Positions 1 through 7,471 of a DNA stretch of 64,000 bases are shown here, one piece after another. The translations under genes and the position numbers were made by a program. The notes under the pieces were generated by a model. It did not search any database, was not told the DNA's origin, and worked only from the letters and a program-made list of their open reading frames with translations. The stretch's first letter is position 1. Each line of letters opens with the position of its first letter. The stretch covers positions 1 through 64,000 of the forward strand of contig NZ_JASISY010000009.1 of NCBI RefSeq assembly GCF_030063365.1, in the 5' to 3' direction. Source of the DNA: Cryobacterium sp. PH29-G1. Its GTDB lineage: Bacteria > Actinomycetota > Actinomycetes > Actinomycetales > Microbacteriaceae.

Positions 1-1111
1 GGGTGGGGGCTAGATCGGGTGGGAGTTCGGCGGCGATCAACGACCGGGGCGCGGGGGTGAACGTGGGGCGCGCGGACGGGGTAGCGGGGCGGGTGGGCAT
101 CCGTTCGGGCGACGCCGGCAGCGCGCTGGACCGCAGGCCGCCGGTAGCCGGGTCGACCACGCCACGCTCGAGACCGTGTGCGCGGATGAGCGGCTTGATG
201 CGGGCGGCGAGCCAGGTGCGGTATTCCTTGGGCGCGTATTGGCCGCCGGCATAGAGCTCACGGTAGCGGCCGACGAGTTCGGGGTGATCGCGTTGCAGCC
301 AGTGCAGGTACCAGTCCTTCACGGCGGGCTTGAGATTGAGACCGCTGTAGAGCACGCTCGTTGCGCCGGCCGCCTTAGCCTGCCGCAGGGCCTCGTCGAG
401 GTGGGCGCGGGTGTCGGTGAGAAACGGCAGAATCGGCATGAGAAAGACGCCGCAGTCGAGTCCGCGTTCACGCACGGCGGTGACCGTGGCCAGGCGCGCC
501 TTCGTGGTGGGGGTGCCGGGTTCGACCGCCTGCTGCAGCTCGTCGTCATAAATGGCGATCGACATGGCCAGGTCCACCGGAACGTGCGCGCTCGCCTCGA
601 CGAGCAGGTCGAGGTCGCGGCGCAGCAGGGTGCCCTTGGTGAGAATGGAGAAGGGCGTATTGCTGTCGGCGAGGGCCGCGATAGTGCCGGGCATGAGTCG
701 GTAGCGTCCCTCGGCGCGCTGGTACGGGTCGGTGTTGGTGCCGAGGGCAACCGGATGCCTCCCCCACGTGGGCTTGGCCAGCTCGCGTCTGAGCACCTCG
801 GCCACATTGACCTTCACGATGATCTCGCTGTCGAAGTCTTTGCCGGCGTCGAGGTCGAGGTACTCGTGCGTGGGCCGCGCAAAACAGTAGGTGCAGGCGT
901 GCGAACAGCCACGGTAGGGGTTGATGGTGTACCCGAATGGCAGCGCACTCTGCCCGGGAACCCGGTTGAGCGCGGACTTGGCGAGCACTTCATGAAAGGT
1001 AATTCCGGCGAACTCGGGCGTTTGCACGCTGCGCACGAGGTTGTTCAGGCGAGCCAGGCCGGGCAGCGCGCTGACCTGCTCAGTTTGTAGTTTCTGTGAA
1101 CTCCACCGCAT
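1..1111 (-). CDS. Rv2578c-like radical SAM protein (3' end cut by window)
   Basis: At least 370 residues read leftward from ATG at 1111 and run off the left edge still open. Residues 69-76 hold the CxxxCxxC cluster (CSHACTYC) that binds the radical SAM 4Fe-4S centre, preceded by the NPYRGC segment typical of Rv2578c/SplB-like radical SAM proteins. The N-terminus MRWSSQKL resembles other Rv2578c-type proteins. The tail after about residue 320 is proline-rich and probably disordered. The substrate is not known for this family. No strong ribosome binding site precedes the ATG; the start rests on the conserved N-terminus. Upstream lies a repeat-filled gap, so it is not obviously in an operon. Confidence 0.85.
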   Translation of the reverse strand, partial: MRWSSQKLQTEQVSALPGLARLNNLVRSVQTPEFAGITFHEVLAKSALNRVPGQSALPFGYTINPYRGCSHACTYCFARPTHEYLDLDAGKDFDSEIIVKVNVAEVLRRELAKPTWGRHPVALGTNTDPYQRAEGRYRLMPGTIAALADSNTPFSILTKGTLLRRDLDLLVEASAHVPVDLAMSIAIYDDELQQAVEPGTPTTKARLATVTAVRERGLDCGVFLMPILPFLTDTRAHLDEALRQAKAAGATSVLYSGLNLKPAVKDWYLHWLQRDHPELVGRYRELYAGGQYAPKEYRTWLAARIKPLIRAHGLERGVVDPATGGLRSSALPASPERMPTRPATPSARPTFTPAPRSLIAAELPPDLAPT

Positions 1112-1199
1112 GACTCAAGTCGAACACAGTTACGAGTAAAGTGCAAGTGGTGCTCGAAAAACCCGGAGCAAAGCGGATTCCGCCGGTCGGAACGCGCGG

Positions 1200-1241
1200 G
1201 CGGCATCCGCCGGTCACCATGGGATGACCGACGGATGCCGC
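1200..1241 (-). terminator. Strong hairpin after the surface-protein remnant
   Basis: Arms 1200-1216 and 1225-1241 pair at 16 of 17 positions, the exception being a possible G-U pair, around an 8-base loop. The arms contain GGCATCCG and its complement. The hairpin begins four bases after the stop of the minus-strand remnant at 1245, so it looks like that gene's terminator, although no T-run follows. Confidence 0.5.
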
Positions 1242-1244
1242 GCC

Positions 1245-1358
1245 TCAGCGCACCAGGCCGGTGCGGCCGCGGCGACGCCCGACCGTGAGAGCCACGGCAC
1301 CCAGGCCGATGATCAGGCTGGCAAGCAGGGTGAACGGCACCGGGTCGGCTCCCGCCGC
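1245..1358 (-). pseudogene. C-terminal remnant of a surface protein (membrane anchor)
   Basis: About 37 residues before a stop at 1245 form a classic Gram-positive anchor tail: a hydrophobic stretch (FTLLASLIIGLGAVALTV) followed by the basic GRRRGR and a short end. Upstream in the same frame the reading frame passes straight into the 31/41-bp intergenic repeats, with no signal peptide or extracellular domain. A strong hairpin follows the stop. The simplest reading is the 3' end of a wall or membrane-anchored protein gene whose body was lost when the repeats expanded. A very short real protein cannot be excluded. Confidence 0.4.
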
Positions 1359-1360
1359 AT

Positions 1361-1708
1361 TCAGCCCCATGGTCTTCGCGACATGCCTCATTCGGCCCCA
1401 TGGTCTTCGCGACATGCCGCATTCGGCCCCATGAACCCGTCCCAAGGGGCCGAAGTCGTCCCCTCGCGTTCGCCCCACGGCCCCAAGGGGCCGAAGCTGT
1501 CCCCTCGCGTGCAGCCCACGCGCCCAAGGGGCCGAAGTTGTCCCCTCGCGTTCGCCCCACGGCCCCAAGGGGCCGAAGCTGTCCCCTCGCGTGCAACTGG
1601 GCTTCTCGCGCGGCGAGATGCCGCATTCGGCCCCATGAACCCGTCCCAAGGGGCCGAAGTTGTCCCTTCGCGTGCAGCCCACGCGCCCGAGGGGCCGAAG
1701 CTGGGTAC
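1361..1708. repeat. Intergenic 31-bp and 41-bp repeat cluster, copy 1
   Basis: Two kinds of unit are interleaved. The 31-bp unit carries TTCGGCCCCATG (1391, 1422, 1626; a variant at 1361). The 41-bp unit carries AAGGGGCCGAAG followed by a TGTCCCCTCGCGT-like tail; its core GGGGCCGAA falls at 1446, 1487, 1528, 1569, 1650 and 1691. The spacers between 41-bp units alternate between two sequences, giving an 82-bp higher-order repeat. TTCGGCCCC and GGGGCCGAA are exact complements, so neighbouring units can form 9-bp stems. Reading frames cross the block on both strands but are only repeat translations. A related cluster lies at 4370-4475. Confidence 0.85.
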
Positions 1709-1860
1709 ACCTAGTTCCGGCAGCGGACACCTGATCTACATGGGCTCACGGCCCCAACGAGTGCCGCCACGCGTGCCAACCCGCGATCCGGCATCCGCTT
1801 CGCGCTGACCGGGGCGACTCGCAGTAATGTTTCGGTCATGCGAGCACAGCGAGCACGGGC

Positions 1861-2901
1861 ATGACCAGGCTGCGACGCAGCGACCCGACCCGTCCGGGGT
1901 ACACCCGGCGACGCGCTGGGTCGGGGTTCAGCTACCGCGACCCGGGCGGAGACCGTGTCACCGAGACGGACCTGCGCGAGCAGTTCGCCGCCCTCGCGAT
2001 CCCGCCCGCCTGGACCGACGTGTGGATCTCGCCGCACCCCCGCGGCCACATCCAGGCCATCGGGATCGATGCCGCCGGGCGTCGCCAATACATCTACCAT
2101 CCGGTCTGGCGCGAGCAGAAAGACCGCCTCAAGTTCGAGCGCGCCCTGCAACTGGCCGCATCACTGCCCCGGGTGCGCAGCAAGGTCACGCGGGAGTTGC
2201 GCGGTGACGGCCCACCCCGCACGCGGGCGCTCGCGGCCGCGTTTCGGATGCTCGACCTCGCCTCGCTGCGCATCGGCAGCGAGCGCTACGCCGACACCTA
2301 CGGCAGCCACGGGCTGTCGACGCTGCTCTGCTCGCACGTCACGGTGCGCGGCGACGTGGTGCGGTTGAATTTTCCGGCCAAGAGCGGGCAGCAGTTTCAG
2401 GGTGTAATAACGGATGCCGACCTCGCGACCTACCTGCGCGACCGGCTGCGCGACCGGCCGAACGAACCGCTTTTGTCGTGGGTGCACGGCGATGTCGAGG
2501 GCGCCATCACGGCGGCGGACATCAACGATTTCATCAAGGAACGCACCGGCGGCGAGTTCAGCGCGAAGGATTTTCGTACCCTGCGCGGCACGATCGCTGC
2601 CGCGCAGAGCCTGGCGCAGGCTTTGGCGGCACGGGTGACGCTCGCCGGGGCTGAGCCGGCGGCATCCGCTGCCCGTGCGCCGAGCGCGGCCACGCACAGC
2701 CGTCGCGCGGATGACCGTGCCGTTGCCGAGGCGATGCGGCAAGCCGCCAAGGTTCTCGGCAACACGCCGGCGATCGCCCGCACGAGCTATGTCGACCCGC
2801 GAGTTGTCGACCTGTTTCGCGCCGGTGAAACCATCGATCCAGCAGGCCGCGTGTCGGCCGAAACGGCACTCCGCGCTCTCCTCCTCGGTGACGAGGCGTA
2901 A
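1861..2901 (+). CDS. DNA topoisomerase IB
   Basis: A 346-residue bacterial type IB (poxvirus-like) topoisomerase, which relaxes supercoils by nicking one strand through a 3'-phosphotyrosine. Visible features: the N-terminal domain to about residue 100, the LRIGSERYA segment with the first catalytic Arg, FPAKSG with the Lys, the KDFRTLRGT segment with the second Arg, and TSYVDP with the nucleophile Tyr310. The position that is His in the vaccinia enzyme falls in LGNTPA and is Asn, as in other bacterial members. Length is normal. The ATG at 1861 was chosen because the conserved RRSDPTRPGYTRRR segment begins at once. It stands alone between repeat-rich DNA and two small genes. Confidence 0.93.
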   Translation: MTRLRRSDPTRPGYTRRRAGSGFSYRDPGGDRVTETDLREQFAALAIPPAWTDVWISPHPRGHIQAIGIDAAGRRQYIYHPVWREQKDRLKFERALQLAASLPRVRSKVTRELRGDGPPRTRALAAAFRMLDLASLRIGSERYADTYGSHGLSTLLCSHVTVRGDVVRLNFPAKSGQQFQGVITDADLATYLRDRLRDRPNEPLLSWVHGDVEGAITAADINDFIKERTGGEFSAKDFRTLRGTIAAAQSLAQALAARVTLAGAEPAASAARAPSAATHSRRADDRAVAEAMRQAAKVLGNTPAIARTSYVDPRVVDLFRAGETIDPAGRVSAETALRALLLGDEA

Positions 2902-2985
2902 ATTTCAGTGAATGTCACTCGTTCGGGGTATAACTTGATTGCCGCCCCGTTGGGGCGTTTCCGTCGCCGTCCGAAAGGTATGCCC

Positions 2986-3393
2986 GTGACCCACGACTCT
3001 GACCCCGTTCAAGAACCGCCCCTCGACCCGCCCGACGCTCCGAGCACGCCCAGCAATCCCGACCAGCTGGTGGGGCCCGACGGTCCCGACGGCCCGGCCG
3101 CGGAGAGCACCGCAAAGGGAGCCGGCTCGGCCGTGCCGGTCGCCAGCGCCAGCGACGGGCCCGACGGACCGGCACCGAGCGACGACGGGTCGACTCCCGG
3201 AGAAGCCGCCGTGGCCACCCCGGCCGAGCCAGACAACGACGCCGAAGATGACCAGGACAACCGCGACAACGAGGCCAACCGGGACAATATCGATCTCGCC
3301 GATATCGATCCCGCCGACAACCCGTCGAATCCGGATCTGGTCGGCCACGACGTGGCCGAAGAAGACCCCAACCGCGACGAGCCCACCGCCTAA
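2986..3393 (+). CDS. Acidic, probably disordered protein
   Basis: A 135-residue protein rich in Asp, Pro, Ala, Ser and Asn, with DNxDN-type runs and no hydrophobic core, signal peptide or membrane segment. I recognise no domain. The GTG at 2986 was chosen because GAAAGG lies seven bases upstream; the in-frame ATG at 2980 is only one base from that site. It sits 34 bp before a YtxH-like gene and probably shares its transcript. Acidic, disordered proteins of this sort are common next to stress-related membrane proteins, but no function can be assigned. Confidence 0.6.
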   Translation: MTHDSDPVQEPPLDPPDAPSTPSNPDQLVGPDGPDGPAAESTAKGAGSAVPVASASDGPDGPAPSDDGSTPGEAAVATPAEPDNDAEDDQDNRDNEANRDNIDLADIDPADNPSNPDLVGHDVAEEDPNRDEPTA

Positions 3394-3427
3394 CCCGCTC
3401 ACTACCCACCAACTCAGAGGAGTCACC

Positions 3428-3709
3428 ATGAAGGGCAAATTACTGTTTCTCGCCGGCACTGCGACCGGCTTCGTGCTCGGGTCCAAGGCCGGGCGTCAGG
3501 CCTACGACCGGCTCACCGCGAAGGCCCATGAACTGTGGGGCGATCCGGCCACGCAGAAGGTCATCTCGCAGGCGGAGTCCATCGCCCGCGACGCCGCATC
3601 CGTCGCCCAGACCAAGGTGAGCGATCTGTTGGATCGCACCGAAGCATCCGTCAAGAAGGAAGAGCAGCGCACCAATCCCACAACGGATGCCGACAGCCGC
3701 GACATGTAG
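3428..3709 (+). CDS. YtxH-like small membrane protein
   Basis: A 93-residue protein with one N-terminal hydrophobic segment (LLFLAGTATGFVLGS), a basic patch KAGRQAYDR, then a charged amphipathic helical region rich in Ala, Lys and Asp. This is the layout of the YtxH/general-stress family. The start at 3428 is supported by AGAGGAG seven bases upstream; in-frame codons further 5' overlap the previous gene. Likely cytoplasmic-membrane located with the helix facing the cytosol. Regulation is not visible in the sequence. Confidence 0.75.
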   Translation: MKGKLLFLAGTATGFVLGSKAGRQAYDRLTAKAHELWGDPATQKVISQAESIARDAASVAQTKVSDLLDRTEASVKKEEQRTNPTTDADSRDM

Positions 3710-3779
3710 GCAACCACACGGCCCCGATGCCCCGCCCCGACTCCCCGCATCAACACCCGGTCAGCGCGTCGGCGCGGGG

Positions 3780-3831
3780 CGTCGGCGCGCGGCATCGGCG
3801 CGCGGCATCGGCGCGCGGCATCGGCGCGCGG
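3780..3831. repeat. 13-bp tandem repeat, four copies
   Basis: Four consecutive copies of CATCGGCGCGCGG, the first with one change, lie directly between the YtxH-like gene and the convergent small gene that stops at 3837. Because the period is not a multiple of three and the repeat is outside both genes, it is likely non-coding slippage DNA. Confidence 0.8.
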
Positions 3832-3836
3832 TGTCG

Positions 3837-4145
3837 CTAGTCCGTGACGCGCGAGACAGCCGACCTGCCCGCCTGGGCCATCGAACTTGCGGCCGGGTCA
3901 CGCCGCAGCAGAAAGCAAGCCCGGGCCTGGTCAAACGAAGTGTAGAACCAGCGCGTGCCGAGCACGCCGAGCTTCGTGACCTCGTAGGCATCACCGGTCT
4001 GCTCAATCACTCCGAGCAGGGCGGTCGGGTCATCGCCCGGCATTTCGGAGTCTCGCACTAGCCATTCCGTGGGGGTGAGCTGGAGGATGCCGAGCTGCAA
4101 TTCGCGCAGGTTCTCCGCATCCGAAACGTCATTGTTCGGGTTCAC
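3837..4145 (-). CDS. Conserved hypothetical protein, 102 aa
   Basis: A 102-residue soluble protein with no signal peptide or membrane segment. I do not recognise a family. The sequence is well balanced (LQLTPTEWLVRD, LGVLGTRWFYTSFDQARACF), suggesting a small folded alpha/beta protein. The short C-terminal tail is polar. ATG at 4145 has a purine-rich GGAGGCAGCAAAG stretch upstream, and no better start is seen. It converges on the YtxH-like gene across the 13-bp tandem repeat and is separated from mqo by the second intergenic repeat cluster. Confidence 0.65.
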   Translation of the reverse strand: MNPNNDVSDAENLRELQLGILQLTPTEWLVRDSEMPGDDPTALLGVIEQTGDAYEVTKLGVLGTRWFYTSFDQARACFLLRRDPAASSMAQAGRSAVSRVTD

Positions 4146-4369
4146 TTTGCTGCCTCCGGGCCGCTTTGGTCCTTAAGTAAACCTCTGCGCTTACGTGCTT
4201 TCAAGGGGTTGACAGGTCTCTCCTACCGAACTACCACGGCACTCCAAGGCGCGGCGCCGGGCACCTGGCATTGCCGGCAGCCCCACTCGCCTTGGCGGTG
4301 CGGTTGACGCGTTCGACCTGCCGGTAGGTCCACGGGCAGTGCGCCTCGTCGCGCGGGCGAGATGCCACG

Positions 4370-4475
4370 TTCGGCCCCATGAACTTCGCGAAATGCCACG
4401 TTCGGCCCCATGAACTTCGCGAGATGCCATGTTCGGCCCCATGAACCGGTCCCAAGGGGCCGAAGCTGTCCCCTC
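4370..4475. repeat. Intergenic 31-bp and 41-bp repeat cluster, copy 2
   Basis: TTCGGCCCCATGAAC occurs three times at an exact 31-bp spacing (4370, 4401, 4432) and is followed by one AAGGGGCCGAAG unit (core at 4456) with its TGTCCCCTCGCGTGCAG tail. The order and sequence match the cluster at 1361-1708. The block begins 30 bp beyond the mqo stop codon, so it lies in the mqo 3' trailer. The rest of the gap (4146-4369) shows no gene. Confidence 0.85.
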
Positions 4476-4504
4476 GCGTGCAGCGGGTGCGGGAAGTTCT
4501 GGAG

Positions 4505-5983
4505 CTAGTTGCTGAGGTGCAGAACCTCGGCGGTAGCGGCGAGCGAGGCGGCGGCAGCGGCCGGATCGCCGGACAGCTTGGTGCCGTAGCTCGGAATCAT
4601 CTGGCGGATGCGCGGCTTCCAACCATCAATGCGGTCGGGGAAGCAGCGGGCCAACAGGTCAACCATGATCGGGGCGGCCGTCGAGGCTCCCGGCGAAGCG
4701 CCGAGCAGGCCGGCGATGGAGCCGTCGGAGGAGGTGATGACCTCGGTGCCGAACTGCAGAACGCCGCCGAGCTTGGCGTCTTTCTTCATGACCTGCACGC
4801 GCTGGCCGGCCGTGATGAGCTCCCAGTCGTCAGAGACCGCGGCGGGGATGAATTCGCGCAGGGCCTTCAGCTTGGCGTTGCGCGAAGCGAACACCTCGCC
4901 GACGAGGTACTTCATGAGGTCGAAGTTGTGGCGGGCGACGGCGAGCATCGGGCCGAGGTTGTGCGTGCGAATGGAGAACGGCAGGTCAAACCAGGTGCTG
5001 GTCTTCAAGAACTTCGGGCTGAAACCGGCGTACGGGCCGAACAGAAGCGACATTTCGCCGTCGACGACGCGGGTGTCGAGGTGCGGCACCGACATGGGCG
5101 GCGCACCCTTGGCGGCCTTGCCGTACACCTTGGCCTGGTGCTGCGCGACGAGCTTCGGATTGGTGGTGCGCAGAAACTGTCCGCTGATCGGGAATCCGCC
5201 GAACCCCTTGATTTCGGGGATTCCGCTCTGCTGCAGCAGCGCCAGGGCGCCACCGCCGGCGCCGACGAAGACGAAGCGGGCGTTGACGGTGCTGCGGGTC
5301 TGACCGACCTGGCGCAGCAGCTTGACCCGCCAGGTGGCATCCGCATTCTTTTTCAGGCCAACGACCTGCTCGTTCATGTGCATCGTGACCCCCTGCTTTT
5401 CGAGGTTCTCGAACAGAAAGCGGGTGAGGGCGCCGAAATCAACGTCGGTACCGCTCGCGATGCGCGTGGCGGCGATCTTCTGGCCAGCCGGACGCTTGCG
5501 GGTGAGCAGCGGAGTCCAGGTGCCGATTTTCTCGACATTGTCGCTGAATTCCATGCCGGCGAACAGTGGTTGGGTGGCCAGCACGGCGTGGCGCTTGCGT
5601 AGGTACTCCACGTTGGCTTTGCCGTGCACGAAGGTCATGTGCGGGGTGGAGTTGATGAACTTGTTCGGTTCCGGCAGGGCACCGATCTGCACCAGGTGCG
5701 CCCACAGCTGTCGGCTGATCTGAAACTGCTCGTTGATGACGACGGCCTTGTCGGCGGTGACCGAACCATCGGCTGCCTGCGGCATGTAGTTGAGTTCGCA
5801 CAGCCCGGCATGGCCGGTACCGGCGTTGTTCCACGGGTTCGAGCTCTCCTGGGCCAGCTCACCCAAACGCTCGTACACCTCGATGCGCCAGTCGGGCTGC
5901 AGCTCCTTAAGAAGCGTGCCGAGGGTGGCACTCATGATGCCGCCACCAATGAGGACTACGTCAACGGTTCCCTGAGAATTCAC
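4505..5983 (-). CDS. mqo: Malate:quinone oxidoreductase
   Basis: A 492-residue FAD-dependent enzyme that oxidises malate to oxaloacetate and passes electrons to the quinone pool at the inner face of the membrane; it can replace or supplement NAD-linked malate dehydrogenase in the TCA cycle. The N-terminal dinucleotide-binding motif LIGGGIMSATLG is at about residues 10-21, and the SSNPWNNAGTGHAG and FVGAGGGAL segments are typical of Mqo. Length matches the family. The frame stays open far upstream, so GTG at 5983 was chosen because the conserved VDVVLIGGG segment starts a few residues later; no clear ribosome binding site is visible. Confidence 0.92.
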   Translation of the reverse strand: MNSQGTVDVVLIGGGIMSATLGTLLKELQPDWRIEVYERLGELAQESSNPWNNAGTGHAGLCELNYMPQAADGSVTADKAVVINEQFQISRQLWAHLVQIGALPEPNKFINSTPHMTFVHGKANVEYLRKRHAVLATQPLFAGMEFSDNVEKIGTWTPLLTRKRPAGQKIAATRIASGTDVDFGALTRFLFENLEKQGVTMHMNEQVVGLKKNADATWRVKLLRQVGQTRSTVNARFVFVGAGGGALALLQQSGIPEIKGFGGFPISGQFLRTTNPKLVAQHQAKVYGKAAKGAPPMSVPHLDTRVVDGEMSLLFGPYAGFSPKFLKTSTWFDLPFSIRTHNLGPMLAVARHNFDLMKYLVGEVFASRNAKLKALREFIPAAVSDDWELITAGQRVQVMKKDAKLGGVLQFGTEVITSSDGSIAGLLGASPGASTAAPIMVDLLARCFPDRIDGWKPRIRQMIPSYGTKLSGDPAAAAASLAATAEVLHLSN

Positions 5984-6118
5984 ACTGTCGAGTGTATCGC
6001 TGCCCACGCACGCGCCCGACCGCGCGGGGAGCGGACCGATTGAACGACGGCACGCGCCGGGCCCGACCGCGCCGAGAATATTTTCGGGCCCGACCCCCGA
6101 ATAGGCGATACTGGGTAG

Positions 6119-6985
6119 ATGGGGATTGAAGATACTGCGGGGCGCGTTGCCGTCATCATCGAAGACGACGCCGACATTCGCAACCTGCTCGAAGCCGTGC
6201 TCACGCAGGCCGGATTTGAGACGATCGCGACCGGCAACGGGCTCGACGGCATCAATGCGGTGCGGGCCCACAACCCGATCGTCACGACCCTCGATGTGAG
6301 CATGCCCGGCATGGACGGCTTCGAAACGGCCAAACGCATTCGCACGTTCAGCACCACCTACCTCGTCATGCTCACCGCCCGCGACGATGAGATCGACACC
6401 CTGATGGGGCTCGAGGCCGGCGCCGACGACTACCTGACCAAGCCGTTTCGACCGCGGGAACTGCGCGCACGTATCGAGGCGATGCTGCGTCGACCCCGAC
6501 ACCCCGTGACAGCGGATGCCGCCAGCGCCGCAGAATCCGCCGCCACGCCCGCGGGGACGGTCGCGGGGGCATCCATCGCTGATCAGGGCACGCTGAGCGA
6601 CGCCGAGCCGACGACACCCAAGGCTTCGCCAGCGGAGCCGGCTGACGGCTGGTTCAGCCACAACGGCCTGCGGTTAAGCAAAATGGAGCGCATCGTGCAA
6701 CTCGGCGGAGTACAGCTCGAGCTCACGCGCACCGAGTTTGATCTGCTCGCGGCGCTACTCGCCGCGCAGCGTGCGGTGCGCAGCAAGAATGATCTGGCCC
6801 TGCTGCTGCGCGGCGATGCCCACGCAAGCGCCTACCCGGTTAACGAGGCCGATCGGCGTGCCGTCGAGGTGCACATGGGCAACCTGCGGCGCAAGCTCGG
6901 CGATAGCAGCGCGGCTCCGCGTTGGCTGGAAACCGTGCGGGGCGTCGGCTATCGCCTCGCCGCGGTCGACGCCACGGCGAACTAG
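6119..6985 (+). CDS. OmpR-family response regulator
   Basis: A 288-residue two-component regulator. The N-terminal receiver domain (about 1-120) has the acidic pair at 16-17, phospho-acceptor Asp59 in TLDVSMPG, and Lys108 in LTKPF. A long Ala/Thr/Pro-rich linker (about 125-185) leads to a winged-helix DNA-binding domain ending in VRGVGYRL. A GATACT hexamer lies seven bases before the ATG, so a leaderless transcript is possible. Its stop codon shares the four bases CTAG with the stop of the convergent Hpt-like gene. The histidine kinase at 8694-10325 is the nearest plausible partner; the pairing is inferred. Confidence 0.92.
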   Translation: MGIEDTAGRVAVIIEDDADIRNLLEAVLTQAGFETIATGNGLDGINAVRAHNPIVTTLDVSMPGMDGFETAKRIRTFSTTYLVMLTARDDEIDTLMGLEAGADDYLTKPFRPRELRARIEAMLRRPRHPVTADAASAAESAATPAGTVAGASIADQGTLSDAEPTTPKASPAEPADGWFSHNGLRLSKMERIVQLGGVQLELTRTEFDLLAALLAAQRAVRSKNDLALLLRGDAHASAYPVNEADRRAVEVHMGNLRRKLGDSSAAPRWLETVRGVGYRLAAVDATAN

Positions 6986-7392
6986 TCCGGTACGCGCGCC
7001 AGGTGGCGCGACAACGCTCGGCAGGTATCGCTGCCGACGAGGCTGAGCTGCGGCAGCTGCCGCGCACAGGCCGATAGGTCGCGCGCGCGCAACGCGCCGT
7101 GCAACTGGGTGGCGAAGGATTCCAGCCGCCGGGCCCCCAGCATGGTGCTGCTCGAGCGGATGCTCAGAAGCACCACGTCGGCCGCTTCCACGTCTGATGC
7201 GGCCAGTGCCGTGCCGAGGCGCACCGCTCGCGGCTGCCATAGGGCAATGAAATCGTTCACGAATCGCTTCTGAATTCGCACGTCGCCGCCAAGATCCTGG
7301 CAGAGTTCGTGCAAGCTCGCCACGTCCACCAGGGGCACCACAGGGTGCCGGCATCGACGCGCCAGGGCGTCATCGGGGAGGTGAGAATTCAT
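6982..7392 (-). CDS. Hpt-like protein lacking the phospho-histidine
   Basis: A 136-residue, mostly helical protein matching the histidine phosphotransfer (Hpt) fold. The usual block H-x-L-K-G-S-S-x-x-L-G-A appears as LSIRSSSTMLGA at residues 76-87, with Leu76 where the phospho-accepting His should be. The codon is CTG, two changes from a His codon. It therefore probably cannot relay phosphate but might still bind a receiver domain. The ATG at 7392 directly abuts AAGGAG, an unusually short spacing; an internal GTG start is possible. It lies last in the minus-strand run kinase, degenerate GGDEF protein, Hpt-like protein. Confidence 0.7.
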   Translation of the reverse strand: MNSHLPDDALARRCRHPVVPLVDVASLHELCQDLGGDVRIQKRFVNDFIALWQPRAVRLGTALAASDVEAADVVLLSIRSSSTMLGARRLESFATQLHGALRARDLSACARQLPQLSLVGSDTCRALSRHLARVPD

Positions 7393-7471
7393 CTCCTTAA
7401 CCCTGCCATCAAGACGCCGCCGGCAGGGGAAATTAGCGCCTGATCTGCTGCAAGACTTGCTCAAGATCGGA

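Noticed and set aside
1361..1708. A possible CRISPR array.
   Set aside because: Units are not separated by unique spacers; the spacers alternate between two sequences, cores are complementary to each other, and no cas genes are present.
1045..1710. Several 80-220-codon frames on both strands through the repeat cluster.
   Set aside because: They are translations of the 31/41-bp repeats (APWG and RGQLRPLG-like strings) without ribosome binding sites.
5984..6661. An N-terminal extension of mqo of more than 200 residues.
   Set aside because: It lies antisense to the OmpR-type regulator and precedes the conserved Mqo N-terminus; treated as an open but untranslated frame.
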